From Epiperipatus broadwayi (taxonomy: Eukaryota; Onychophora; Udeonychophora; Euonychophora; Peripatidae), in NCBI GenBank assembly GCA_028023455.1, contig JAQFVV010006309.1:1014511-1078510 (forward strand): a stretch of 64,000 bases of DNA, written 5' to 3'. The notes beneath the pieces were generated by a model. It saw only the letters and a program-made list of their open reading frames with translations, had not been told where the DNA came from and made no database searches. Positions 11,423 through 21,829 of this stretch are shown in pieces. Numbering within the stretch: position 1 is the first letter of the stretch; each line of letters begins with the position of its first letter. A program made the translations under genes and the position numbers.

Positions 11423-13457
11423 ATGTACATAAATTTTTTTTTACATAAAGCTTTATGAATAATGAATTGAATTGAAATATTATCCCATAAGATTTTCTTG
11501 GATCAGAAGATTTACGAACTGAGAAATGAACCAAAATGTTGCTACAGAAAATCAGACTAAATAATTAATACTCCAATATTCGACGTAGATTAATGAATTC
11601 ATATGCACAATCCTTTCCAACGTTGTAATGTCTGTCTTAATCATAATTATTGAATGTTTGACGAGTTATAATAAATCTTTATTATTAACTTCACTTTCAT
11701 TGTACGTGTCAAAAATTAATACTATTCTATGTAATTTTTTTTTTACCTTTAGTTATTTAAATTAGATCGTATAATTATTACCTTACGGGCTACAATATTT
11801 GACGCAGTCTCAGTGGGTCTAACGACCCTGGCGCCCTCAAGTAGAAATTAAAAACTGGTTCTGCTCACGATTGTACCCGGTAATCATTCTAGGCCGAAGT
11901 TGATCAGGAAAAATAGCTGTGTTAAGAATTAAAATACAATTTTTTTTATGTTGATACAGTTTGATCAACTCACGCTCAAATATAAATTTGAGGCGTATAG
12001 AGGCCTAGTAATACGAAAATGTTACAGTATATATTGAGCAATCACTTGCAAATATTTAGCGCCCGCAAAATAATAAGTAAACTAGAATGTTGATATTTAG
12101 GTATTTAGGGATTATGCTTGAGAATAACCAAATTTTGATAATTATAGTTCAACAATAGAAAGCTAAAATTATGTTGTGTCCATGAGTTTAGATCATCCTC
12201 ATCAAAGATGGATATCATGTTATTGGTTAAAAATGTTTCAAATAATACTATATAAAAGTTATGATCGCCATCAATCATCATTAATAAATTATAGTCATTA
12301 AATGTAATATTTAGCGTAATGAATATATTTTAGTAAATAGGGGTTTATGGAAAATTGAATATTATGCAAAGAGATTCATGATGATCAATCATCACCACTA
12401 GTATTATTAAATCCCAGTATGAAATAGGATAATTTTAATAGATGCATATGAGTTTATAAAGATTAATTTATTGTTGTGAGTTTATTAATAAGCCATGGCT
12501 GTTATCATCATCACTATTATAATCATTATTATGATATCACTTTTATTATCATTATTATTATGATATTTTTATCATCATCATCATTATTACCTTTATTGTG
12601 ATAAATAATCTAGTTAAATGGCCATCAATATCAATAATGGTCTTCACATGCTTGTTTGGAAGCCATTAATAGGATTATACATGTCTGTTCATCAATGTAT
12701 GTAAATGAGCTAGCAATGTCTATAAGAATCTTTGATCTATGATATAAATTTTGGTAATATTGGGATCTTGTAATTTTATCAATATAGATAAAATGTAAGA
12801 ATGCCATTTTTTTCATTAGTCATCCAAGTCATGTGTAATAAAAATGTACTGAATGAGTTTGAACTCAAGTACACTATAAACAGATACTTATCTAGATTGA
12901 AAACAATCTAGTGGCGCTCATGGGAAAACACATGTACTTAGCTAAACTGAATAAAGAGTGATATCATCCCTTTCCAACTTCATAATATTAGTTTTATAGA
13001 ATATATATATTTTTTTATAAGTTGTCATGAATAGCACCAGTGTGTGCATATGACCATGAATGGTCTTATATATTTGGAAAGAAGAATAGGAAGGATTCTT
13101 TGTTAGAAGAACCTAGTATTGGAGATAAGCATAAGGCACTCCAGGAATTTCACAGTGGGTACTTTTATTCAGTTGCTATATATTTAATATTTTTATTAGA
13201 TGACAATGTCCAGTATGTTTTATTGTTCAAATGACTGCCCCAATATATAAATAAATACCAAGAATCTTTAATGCTGATATTTTCAAGTGGCACAGTGATT
13301 CTATAATTTCTTTATCTATGCTATGATGAATTAATATAGTTACAAATGGTACAGATTGGATAGGCATATATCTAATAATTAATAATTTCCCCTATCTAAA
13401 TATTTATTATGGTTACAAATGTGACATATTAAAATAGTTACAAATTATAGTTACAAA

Positions 13458-13483
13458 TGGCATGCCAAATAGGGATTGAAATA
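13458..13483 (+). other. Degenerate primer-binding-site copy inside the E1 LTR
   Basis: TTACAAATGGCATGCCAAA at 13451-13469, followed by tagggattgaaat and 'ccacacctgagagagg', parallels the true LTR/PBS/leader junction at 13594-13670 (TTACAAATGGTGCCCAAC, ggggctcgaaat, 'ccccacatacatgagaga'). It looks like an old copy of the junction now enclosed in U5. Confidence 0.5.
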
Positions 13484-13600
13484 TGCCACACCTGAGAGAG
13501 GTGTATTTCTGTGTTGATTTAAATAGTTACAAATCTTATATTAAATTAATTTGAAATAGTTACAAATACATTATATATTAATTTATAAATCTGTTACAAA

Positions 13601-13622
13601 TGGTGCCCAACATGGGGCTCGA
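13601..13622 (+). other. E1 primer-binding site, tRNA-Lys type
   Basis: TGGTGCCCAACATGGGGC plus TCGA starts two bases after the LTR end. It matches the complement of the 3' end of tRNA-Lys (the TGGCGCCCAACGTGGGGC type) except for two changes, each what loss of a methylated CpG would give. The position exactly behind the LTR is as in retroviruses and Ty3-type elements. Confidence 0.85.
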
Positions 13623-15138
13623 AATAAGCCAAATAATGGCTTGAAATACCCCACATACATGAGAGATGGGTAGTATATAATGATGACAGATGTATAGTTT
13701 AAAAAAAAAAGAATATTTTTTTTTTCTGTGCAATTTTTTTTATTATTAGTGTATACAAATATTTTGGCCTGATGTTTAGATGATGATGATTACTGTTATT
13801 GCATTTTTGATGATGATAAATGAATACAGTCATTATAGAGCTTAGTTTCAATTTTTTAAAATATAATGATATCACAACTTATAATGTGTTAAAGTTAATA
13901 ACATTGTTTTTTTTATATATTTTGCTTATCAGTTAAATAAGCATAGAAATATTAATAGCCTTGAAGTGTAGAATAATAATTTTGTTCATATTTGAAAAGT
14001 TTGTGTTATAGAAAATTTATGATTTTGGAGGTTGGATTGGATATTTGATTGTTGGAGTTTGGTTGGTTGTGTTACGGTTTTGATGATGGATGGAGAATTT
14101 TTGTCATTGCCTTGAGAATGTGATGTATTCATGCCACTGGTGATTGATTTATCTCATTCACTGCTCCAACCCAGATTATAATATCAGTTGTTTTATCATG
14201 AAGCAGTTAACAGTAGGCCTGCCATGATTTCGCCTCTAAGACTCCAGAGAGAGCAAGGCATATTTTTTCTGATACATAATATTTCGCCTCTAAGACTCCA
14301 GAGAGAGAGCAAGGCAGTATTTTGTTTTACTGATATATAATTGTTGCCTCTAAGACTTTAAAAATAAGCAAGGCAGTATTTGACGAATTAAAGCCCCTAA
14401 GACTTGGAAGTAAGCAGGGCAATGCAACAATGTTTGCAATAAACTATTATGGGTTGTAGTAGCTTAGAGTGATTGAATTGGGGTGATCATCTGAGTGTTC
14501 ATGGAGCATTGTGTGCTTTAAGTGCAGTGATTGAATTCTTTTGTCTATCTCATGATTGTGAATTGCTAATCATTCTTTTGGCTGTCAATATCTGTCAGAT
14601 CTCTAGAAGGATAGATGAGTATATAAATGACTTGAGATGTGAACTCTATTATAAATCTAGCACATATGTTATATAAGTAAATTTTTTTTTGCTTAGTGTA
14701 TTAAAAAAGGGCATAGAGAGAGTTAAGTTTTATAAAGGCATTAAGAACTAGATAAATGATGGCATAAAAAGGACACACATATGCAGAGATAGCTTTTTTT
14801 TAAATAAATGTTTTAAATAGAACTATGACCTCATACTTTATCAATCATAAATAGGTAAAGGAAAAAGAGTGATGATCGAGGTTAAGCTAAATAAAAGCAC
14901 TTAGGATATAGATAGATTGATGGGGAGAATTATGGCTGAGAAAGAGTGGTTGAAAATTTTAAGGTATATGAGGATAGATAAAGGTGTTTGACTCTGGATG
15001 TATAGGAAATCAGGGAGCAGAACAATAAATCAGAACAGAATAAATCAGAATATAATAAATCAAACAGAATAAAGCCGAAAAGCAATCAGTAATATAAGTT
15101 TATAAATACGTAAAAAAAAAAAAAAAAAATAAAGTAAT
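13623..15138 (+). other. E1 leader between PBS and ORF
   Basis: A 1.5-kb leader with no convincing ORF. 14020-14680 is recognisably homologous to 43670-44190 in E2 (atttatgattttggag, gttttgatgatggatg, ttgtcattg, tgctccaac). It contains the four-unit hairpin array. An A-rich tract at 15111-15129 just precedes the ORF start. Confidence 0.65.
14232..14420 (+). ncRNA. Tandem RNA hairpin module, four units, in E1 leader
   Basis: Units at 14232-14259, 14286-14315, 14346-14374 and 14393-14420. Each fits the same fold: a 4-bp lower stem, the 5' internal loop CTAAGA, a 3-bp upper stem CTY/RAG, a 6-8 base loop, and CA on the 3' side of the internal loop. Lower stems are GCCT/AGGC in three units and GCCC/GGGC in the fourth; upper stems are CTC/GAG or CTT/AAG, so paired bases change together. 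Single related units occur in E2 (43944-43969) and E4 (57598-57627, minus). The position after the PBS suits a packaging or dimerisation signal, but that function is inferred. Confidence 0.6.
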
Positions 15139-16284
15139 ATGGAAGGGGATAAAGAATTTGTCATGGAAGGAAAGGAGGAGGTAGTAAGGCAAAGCCAACC
15201 AGAGTGGTTGCAAATAATGATGTTACAGTTTAAAGAAATGAATCAGAAATTTGATAATAAATTTGATCAACAATCACAAGAAATAAATCAGAAATTTGAT
15301 AATAAATTTGATCAACAATCACAAGAGATGAAGGAAATGAAACACGAAATAAATCAGAAATTTGATAATAAATTTGATCAACAATCACAAGAGATGAAGG
15401 AAATAAAACAAGAGATAAATCAGAAATTTGATGAACAATCTCAAAGGTTAGATAATAAACTAGACCAACAAGCTCAGGAAATGAAGCTAGATATAGATCA
15501 ACAAACTCAAAAAATAGAAAACCTAGGAAGAAATATATGTAATGCATGGACAGCCAGTCAAGAGAAATGGGATGTAAAGATATGTATGATAGAAGTCAAG
15601 AGTTGTGTGACTATAATCAAGCCATATGAAAATGATGAGGTAGCTAATGTTCAAGAACAGTGTAATCCCAAAGAGGATATATACAGTGAGATCCATAACC
15701 TAGAAATAAAGGTAGCCACTGTACAGGAACAAATTGACCTCAGGAAAGATGTAGTCATTAAAGCTAGTTTCTTAGAATTAAAGATAGCTGCTGATGTATA
15801 TGCCCCAGTAAATGTAGCAGACAAGTTTGAGACATTGGGAGATACCAAAAGGATAGCTAAAAGTTATCATAGAAAGGAGGAGAGCTATGGCTATAAAGTC
15901 TCCAATATGAGAATGGGAAGGAACCAGTTGGGACGACAATTTCCCACAAAACCCGGCAAACCAAACATAGGAATGCCTGGGAATATATATATGATAGCAC
16001 ATGATGTGTACTCCCCAATAAGAGTGGCAGACCTGTTGGATGCCCTGGGAGTTATAGAAAGTAAAGCCGAAGGTTATTCTAGAAGGGAGGAGAAATATAG
16101 TTATAAGATCTCCACCATTAGGATTATGAATAATCAGTTAGGCCGACCCTATCCCACAAAACCTAGCAAACCGAATATAAGTTGGCCTGGGAATAACTTC
16201 AATGATCTAAGTGACAATTGTAGGCTCATGATCAAGGAAAATCCAATAGCAAATTGTTCTGAATCAGTAAGTAATGATACATGA
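15139..16284 (+). CDS. Gag-like coiled-coil protein of E1 (381 aa)
   Basis: The only substantial intact ORF in E1 and the longest in the window. The start ATGG follows an A-rich tract and I see no better upstream ATG. Residues 30-125 are a glutamine/lysine-rich coiled coil made of repeated blocks of the kind NQKFDNKFDQQSQE. Residues about 150-215 look like a second helical region. Residues 219-282 and 289-352 are two copies, exactly 70 residues apart, of a module running DVYxPxxVAD, then SYxxKEExYxYKxS, NQLGRxxPTKPxKPNI and PGN. There is no CCHC knuckle, protease or RT motif. From its place between a PBS and a polypurine tract I infer a structural Gag-like role, perhaps self-assembly through the coiled coil. 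I do not recognise the family by sequence. It could instead be an unrelated accessory protein. Confidence 0.72.
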   Translation: MEGDKEFVMEGKEEVVRQSQPEWLQIMMLQFKEMNQKFDNKFDQQSQEINQKFDNKFDQQSQEMKEMKHEINQKFDNKFDQQSQEMKEIKQEINQKFDEQSQRLDNKLDQQAQEMKLDIDQQTQKIENLGRNICNAWTASQEKWDVKICMIEVKSCVTIIKPYENDEVANVQEQCNPKEDIYSEIHNLEIKVATVQEQIDLRKDVVIKASFLELKIAADVYAPVNVADKFETLGDTKRIAKSYHRKEESYGYKVSNMRMGRNQLGRQFPTKPGKPNIGMPGNIYMIAHDVYSPIRVADLLDALGVIESKAEGYSRREEKYSYKISTIRIMNNQLGRPYPTKPSKPNISWPGNNFNDLSDNCRLMIKENPIANCSESVSNDT

Positions 16285-16439
16285 AGAACACTTGTTAATA
16301 GTTCATGAGGATAGTCATCAATAATAGACCATAGTCAAATCTGTATTGAAAAAAAAAAAAACATGCATATATTAAGCATTTGGTTTATGGTTTAGGGAGG
16401 TAGTTTCATAAGAGACTATCGGAAATTTTTTTTTTGTTT
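16285..16439 (+). other. E1 3' untranslated interior
   Basis: A short A-rich stretch between the ORF stop and the polypurine tract, with no further coding potential. The absence of any pol here makes the element non-autonomous. Confidence 0.6.
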
Positions 16440-16453
16440 GGGAGTGAGGCAAA
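16440..16453 (+). other. E1 polypurine tract
   Basis: GGGAGTGAGGCAAA directly abuts the TGTATG start of the 3' LTR, after a T-rich run. This is the expected plus-strand priming site. Confidence 0.75.
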
Positions 16454-19400
16454 TGTATGTATATGACTCATTTCAAACACACAGATATATTATTTAATTA
16501 ATTAAAAAAAAAATTTCTTTTATATATATGAGGATTTATATATGTGTATTTATTATTATAAATTTATAGATAGTTAATGAATAAACCATTATGTAGAGGG
16601 TAATAATATTTGGTAATGATTTATTATATATATTTTTATTAAATAAAGTGTCATATTATTTAACTTTGGTTTTATTAAAATAGAGTAGATCAGAAAAGTG
16701 TAAAATAAGGCGATGGAGATTACTAGATTAGGAGATAAAAAAATGTACACGTGTGAAAGAATGAATACATCTGTACAAACACAAAGATGCTTTTACACCT
16801 ATTTCTGATGGCTATAGATTCCAGGTTTGTTGTTGTCTGTGTCTTAAGATTATTTTTACAAAAGAGGTGCTTTGATGTAGATAACGATAGCGATCAATTT
16901 TAAGTCTTTATTGATTGTGACCGATGTCAAACTTGTGAAGCTTTGATTTTTTTAAGATAAGGTTTCCAGATGTTTTTTTTTCTTTGGTTGAAATTCGCGA
17001 TATAAATGATTGAAACAATTTTTTTTTAATCAGTTATTCATTAATTTTTTTAGAGAGATGATCACTTAGTCATTAATTTTTTTTTTAGAGAGATGATCAG
17101 GCAGTATGATTTTATTTTTTTGATCAGTCAGTATGATTTTATTTTTAGAGACTCAATATGAATATTTTGGAGAGACAGTCACTCAGATTATTATTATTAA
17201 AGTGAGATGTAACTCAGTGATTATTATTTTGAGACTCAACTCAGTAGGAGAAAAGTAAGCGATTTGATTTTTTTATTCACTCTTCAAAAATTGAGAAAGG
17301 AAATGAAGTATAAGACTCTGGTATAAAGTCAATATAGACAAAGATGTGTGTCTATATAAACAATTTCCAGCAATATTAAAGAAGAGAGGAAAACATTGGA
17401 ACAAGATTGAATTTAATAGAAGTTATTAACAATTGTATAAATATGATATTAACATATTTAGCTATGCATAATACTATGCCTCTGCATTGCTAAACCATTT
17501 TTTTCTGCTTCCTGGTTAATACAGAATGAGTTAAAATCGCTGATCTGTCTATGAAGTCATGTATCAAGTAATAACCAACAAAATGATAGAGTTTGAAGCC
17601 AACCACACAAGCTATATGGAATGCTTTGTTTCTAGTTCCTGGCTTATTAAAAGCTCATTACCTTCGAATGAATGGAGAAGAGGAAATAGGAGGAAAAGAA
17701 AATTTATAAAAGCCATGTAGAACCAAGTTTGAAGCCATGAATCAAATTTTTGTTAGTTTACCTCAATCATCTAAAGTGCCAACAGCAATTATTTTTTTAA
17801 AGGAGAGAGACAAGCAAATCCACCGGTACCTACTTATTCAAAAGTACTTATAATAATTTTTTTTTGAAATGGTAGAAGGAAGCCAATCAACAATGAATAA
17901 TAATAGAATTGAAGAAACAAGCAAGTCAATTGATTCAGCATTATCTTAAAAGTATCTGCAATAACTTTCTTTTTTTTTGTTGTTGGTGAGCAGAGAAAAG
18001 CAGTCTGAAATTTCAAACTCAGGACATTAATAAGAAGTAAAAAGTAAACGGGTAAATATGAACTTTCTTTAACCGATTTTATTCTTACTTATTAAAAGTA
18101 AACCTTAATTTACTGGTCAAAGCAATTTTTTTTTTTTACAGAAACATTAAAGACTTGTTTATCTATAGTTATTTGCAATATCTCACAACATAGCACAAAC
18201 ATAGTTTAAACCTTTAAACTTAAATTTTTCATTATTTTTTTTATTATTTTTTATTATTATTATATATTGTAATGTTGAAATGTTTTTTTTTAATTGTTCT
18301 TCAGTTGTTAATGATAATGAGCAACCTATAAATATATGCATTTATAATGTTTTTTTTTATTTTTATTTTATCTTGTTGCATATTAAAAAAAAAAATTAAT
18401 ATCATGTATTTTATTTTCTTTCGCTATAAGGTTGCAAAAGAAAAAGATATTTTTATATATGTAATTTATGGGTATACATTTTAAACATATATGTTAACAT
18501 TACCGAATGCGTGCATGTGTAACTGCTTATCCAAACACATCAAAGAATAGGTATATATATGATTAGTTTAAAATGGTAAATTAAAAAGTAGGGCATTACA
18601 TTTGAATGGAAGTGAAATAACATATACAAGTTACACCTGAAATTTATTTTATGATATGATAAGTAAGAAAAGTCTTAAATAAGCATTTATAGAATATGTA
18701 TTTTTTTTCTAATATTGATTTAAGTCAGCTTATTTTGAGATATCAAGAGAAATGACAAACCTATATATTAAGTTTATTTGCTTATACTTATATAAATTTT
18801 TATATTAATTTTTGTATTGAATTAATATGGTAATAAGCCATTTATTTAATTGTTGATTTGACTTTAAAGAAGGAAAGAAAGAGTAGTAGTGTTAATAAAA
18901 TATAATTATATATCTTAATTGGTTTCCGAGTTATTATTAAGAATATTGTGTTTTTTCTTGTCTTAATTCTATCATTTTAATTCATCATCATTGCTTGCAG
19001 TTATTAAGTATTACCATTCGTATATATTGAGCAATCACTTGCAAATATTTAGCGTCCGCAAAATAATAGGTAAACTAGAATGTTGATATTTAGGTATTTA
19101 GGGATTATGCTTGAGAATAACCAAATTTTGATAATTATAGTTCAACAATAGAAAGCTAAAATTATGTTGTGTCCATGAGTTTAGATCATCCTCATCAAAG
19201 ATGGATATCATGTTATTGGTTAAAAATGTTTCAAATAATACTATATAAAAGTTATGATCGCCATCAATCATCATTAATAAATTATAGTCATTAAATGTAA
19301 TATTTAGCGTAATGAATATATTTTAGTAAATAGGGGTTTATGGAAAATTGAATATTATGCAAAGAGATTCATGATGATCAATCATCACCACTAGTATTAT

Positions 19401-20601
19401 TAAATCCCAGTATGAAATAGGATAATTTTAATAGATGCATATGAGTTTATAAAGATTAATTTATAGTTGTGAGTTTATTAATAAGCCATGGCTGTTATCA
19501 TCATCACTATTATAATCATTATTATGATATCACTATTATTATCATTATTATTATGATATTTTTATCATCATCATCGTTATTACCTTTATTGTGATAAATA
19601 ATCTAGTTAAATGGCCATCAATATCAATAATGGTCTTCACATGCTTGTTTGGAAGCCATTAATAGGATTATACATGTCTGTTCATCAATGTATGTAAATG
19701 AGCTAGCAATGTCTATAAGAATCTTTGATCTATGATATAAATTTTGGTAATATTGGGATCTTGTAATTTTATCAATATAGATAAAATGTAAGAATGTCAT
19801 TTTTTTTTTCATTAGTCATCCAAGTCATGTGTAATAAAAATGTACTGAATGAGTTTGAACTCAAGTACACTATAAACAGATACTTATCTAGATTGAAAAC
19901 AATCTAGTGGCGCTCATGGGAAAACACATGTACTTAGCTAAACTGAATAAAGAGTGATATCATCCCTTTCCAACTTCATAATATTAGTTTTATAGAATAT
20001 ATATATATATTTTTATAAGTTGTCATGAATAGCACCAGTGTGTGCATATGACCATGAATGGTCTTATATATTTGGAAAGAAGAATAGGAAGGATTCTTTG
20101 TTAGAAGAACCTAGTATTGGAGATAAGCATAAGGCACTCCAGGAATTTCACAGTGGGTACTTTTATTCAGTTGCTATATATTTAATATTATTTTTATTAG
20201 ATGACAATGTCCAGTATGTTTTATTGTTCAAATGACTGCCCCAATATATAAATAAATACCAAGAATCTTTAATGCTGATATTTTCAAGTGGCACAGTGAT
20301 TCTATAATTTCTTTATCTATGCTATGATGAATTAATATAGTTACAAATGGTACAGATTGGATAGGCATATATCTAATAATTAATAATTTCCCCTATCTAA
20401 ATATTTATTATGGTTACAAATGTGACATATTAAAATAGTTACAAATTATAGTTACAAATGGCATGCCAAATAGGGATTGAAATATGCCACACACCTGAGA
20501 GAGGTGTATTTCTGTGTTGATTTAAATAGTTACAAATCTTATATTAAATTAATTTGAAATAGTTACAAATACATTATATATTAATTTATAAATCTGTTAC
20601 A
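16454..20601 (+). repeat. E1 3' LTR (4,148 bp, internally deleted)
   Basis: Near-identical to the 5' LTR except that 1,359 bases equivalent to 10668-12026 are missing. The junction reads accattc (19013-19019) joined straight to gtatatattgagc (19020 on). The missing block is the one holding the TATA box, AATAAA and splice donor. Since R must be copied into both LTRs at integration, the loss most likely followed insertion. Confidence 0.85.
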
Positions 20602-20935
20602 ATATATAGATACTATAATAGTTACTAGGGTGTACAAGATCCATCTTATTTAACACACTCCATAAATTGCATCGCCAAATCATATAACAGTATTTTGAGA
20701 AGATAACTCTTTGGGATATAACAGTAAGAGAGTGCATGATGGTCATGAAGCCAAATTATTTAATAATACATTTCTTAAAGAAATATGTCCCAGAAGCTCC
20801 CTTGGTCAAACTATACAACAATAAATGGTTATTGAATGGCATAGGAAACAAAACATAGGCATTGCTTTATATACATGTTAACTTATACAACAATAAATGT
20901 AGTTAAATATCTATCATCTCTCTTCATTTAATTCC
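20602..20935. other. Unassigned DNA right of E1
   Basis: No clear feature. It may be the upstream part of the Penelope-like relic that follows, but I cannot read a convincing protein in it. Confidence 0.35.
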
Positions 20936-21097
20936 AGTGATAAAATATCATGTGAACCTGAAAATCCAAGAATAATTTGTAGGGAAAGAAATGATGTTAA
21001 GAGAAAGGTGAAGGAGGCATGTTTTATTGCCATGGATGATAAGGCTATGAATAGGAAAGATGCGTGTTATAAAATTTCTAAGAAATGGGTTAATTAG
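20936..21097 (+). pseudogene. Penelope-like element, C-terminal coding remnant
   Basis: A 53-codon stretch ending in TAG reads through VKRKVKEACFIAM, then AMNRKDACYKISKKW. This pattern (a basic helix, 'EA.FI', then 'NR..G/C..L/IS..W') is what I associate with the end of the GIY-YIG endonuclease region of Penelope-like retroelements. A decayed parallel copy lies at 24860-24978. There is no RT domain nearby and no start codon in frame upstream, so it is a fragment. Attribution is from memory of family pattern, not a search. Confidence 0.42.
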
Positions 21098-21829
21098 ATT
21101 TACGCATATAGCTCAATTAATTTACATATATCTGCATATATTTACACATAGCAACCTTGTTACACTTACTCTTTGTTACCCATGATTATGAGAGCTAAGT
21201 TCTCTTGAAAGTGCTTGGGCATTATTTATTATGTATTATAATTTATATTAAGTTTATAATAAATTGTGATTTAATTTGAAGAAGCTCTGCTGTTATGCGC
21301 TGATTTGTGCATTAAAATTGTACATATACACTTATATGATATCTTATAGTATTTCAATCAGAGGGCCAGTTTTATAGATCATCATTTATATAAACTACAT
21401 ACTTAACTATTAATCAAATTCAAGAACATTGGCATTGCATGTATTTTAAGATTGTGATGGCAATATTATTTTATGAATTTATTCTGGAGCCAAAGATTAT
21501 TTTATTGTGCTACAGATAAATTATTATTATCTCAAGGTATTCTAGATAAAGACAGATGATTAATATTTAAGTGACCAAATATGTTAAACAGCAAGTATAC
21601 TCTTATCTTCAAAGAAAATATTTAGTCTGATTTAAAAGAAATCAAAATAAACAATTTATTTTAATTAAGAGAAAAAATTATTAAACATGCTAAAAAAAAA
21701 AATACATATATATTTTAATATACAGACTCTCCTTTTTTTTAATTATCAAGATATTCACATATATAGATGTAGTGTTTGTAAAAATGGAAGACATGTTTGT
21801 GCACTCCATAAATACCAGAATTTGTTCGA
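21098..21829. other. AT-rich DNA, no feature seen
   Basis: No recognisable gene, RNA or repeat. Confidence 0.45.

Larger units (their letters stand above)
8108..13598 (+). repeat. E1 5' LTR (5,491 bp)
   Basis: Aligned by eye with 16454-20601. 8108-10667 matches 16454-19019, and 12027-13598 matches 19020-20601. The block 10668-12026 is present only here and holds a TATA-type promoter, AATAAA and a splice donor. The last 260 bases repeat the LTR-end motif GTTACAAAT several times. Open frames of about 60-70 codons inside (12631-12816 minus, 13040-13234 plus) recur in the other LTR only because the LTRs are duplicates. Confidence 0.88.
8108..20601 (+). mobile_element. E1: large-LTR, Gag-like-only retroelement (LARD-like)
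   Basis: Two long direct repeats, 8108-13598 and 16454-20601, flank a 2.86-kb interior. Both repeats begin TGTATGTATATGACTC and end CTGTTACA, so they have the TG...CA ends of LTRs. Two bases after the left LTR is a primer-binding site (13601). Immediately before the right LTR is a polypurine tract (16440-16453). The outer flanks are ATAT on both sides (8104-8107, 20602-20605), fitting a 4-bp target duplication. The interior has a long leader with tandem hairpins and one 381-codon ORF, but no protease, reverse transcriptase, RNase H or integrase. The LTRs differ by only a few bases per few hundred, so insertion looks recent. The layout resembles plant LARDs; I know of no named animal family to assign it to. 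Confidence 0.85.

Noticed and set aside
13040-13234. 64-65-codon frames repeated at 13040-13234 and 20038-20235, and at 12631-12816 and 19624-19812
   Set aside because: They look conserved only because they lie in the two LTRs of one recent insertion; a 3-base length change and homopolymer differences show no coding constraint, and no motif is recognised.
15230-16002. Minus-strand frames opposite the E1 ORF
   Set aside because: Antisense shadows of the coiled-coil repeats and of the 70-residue modules.
8108-20601. Simple segmental duplication instead of LTRs
   Set aside because: TG...CA ends, a tRNA-Lys PBS exactly two bases in, an adjacent polypurine tract and matching ATAT flanks are together not expected of a random duplication.
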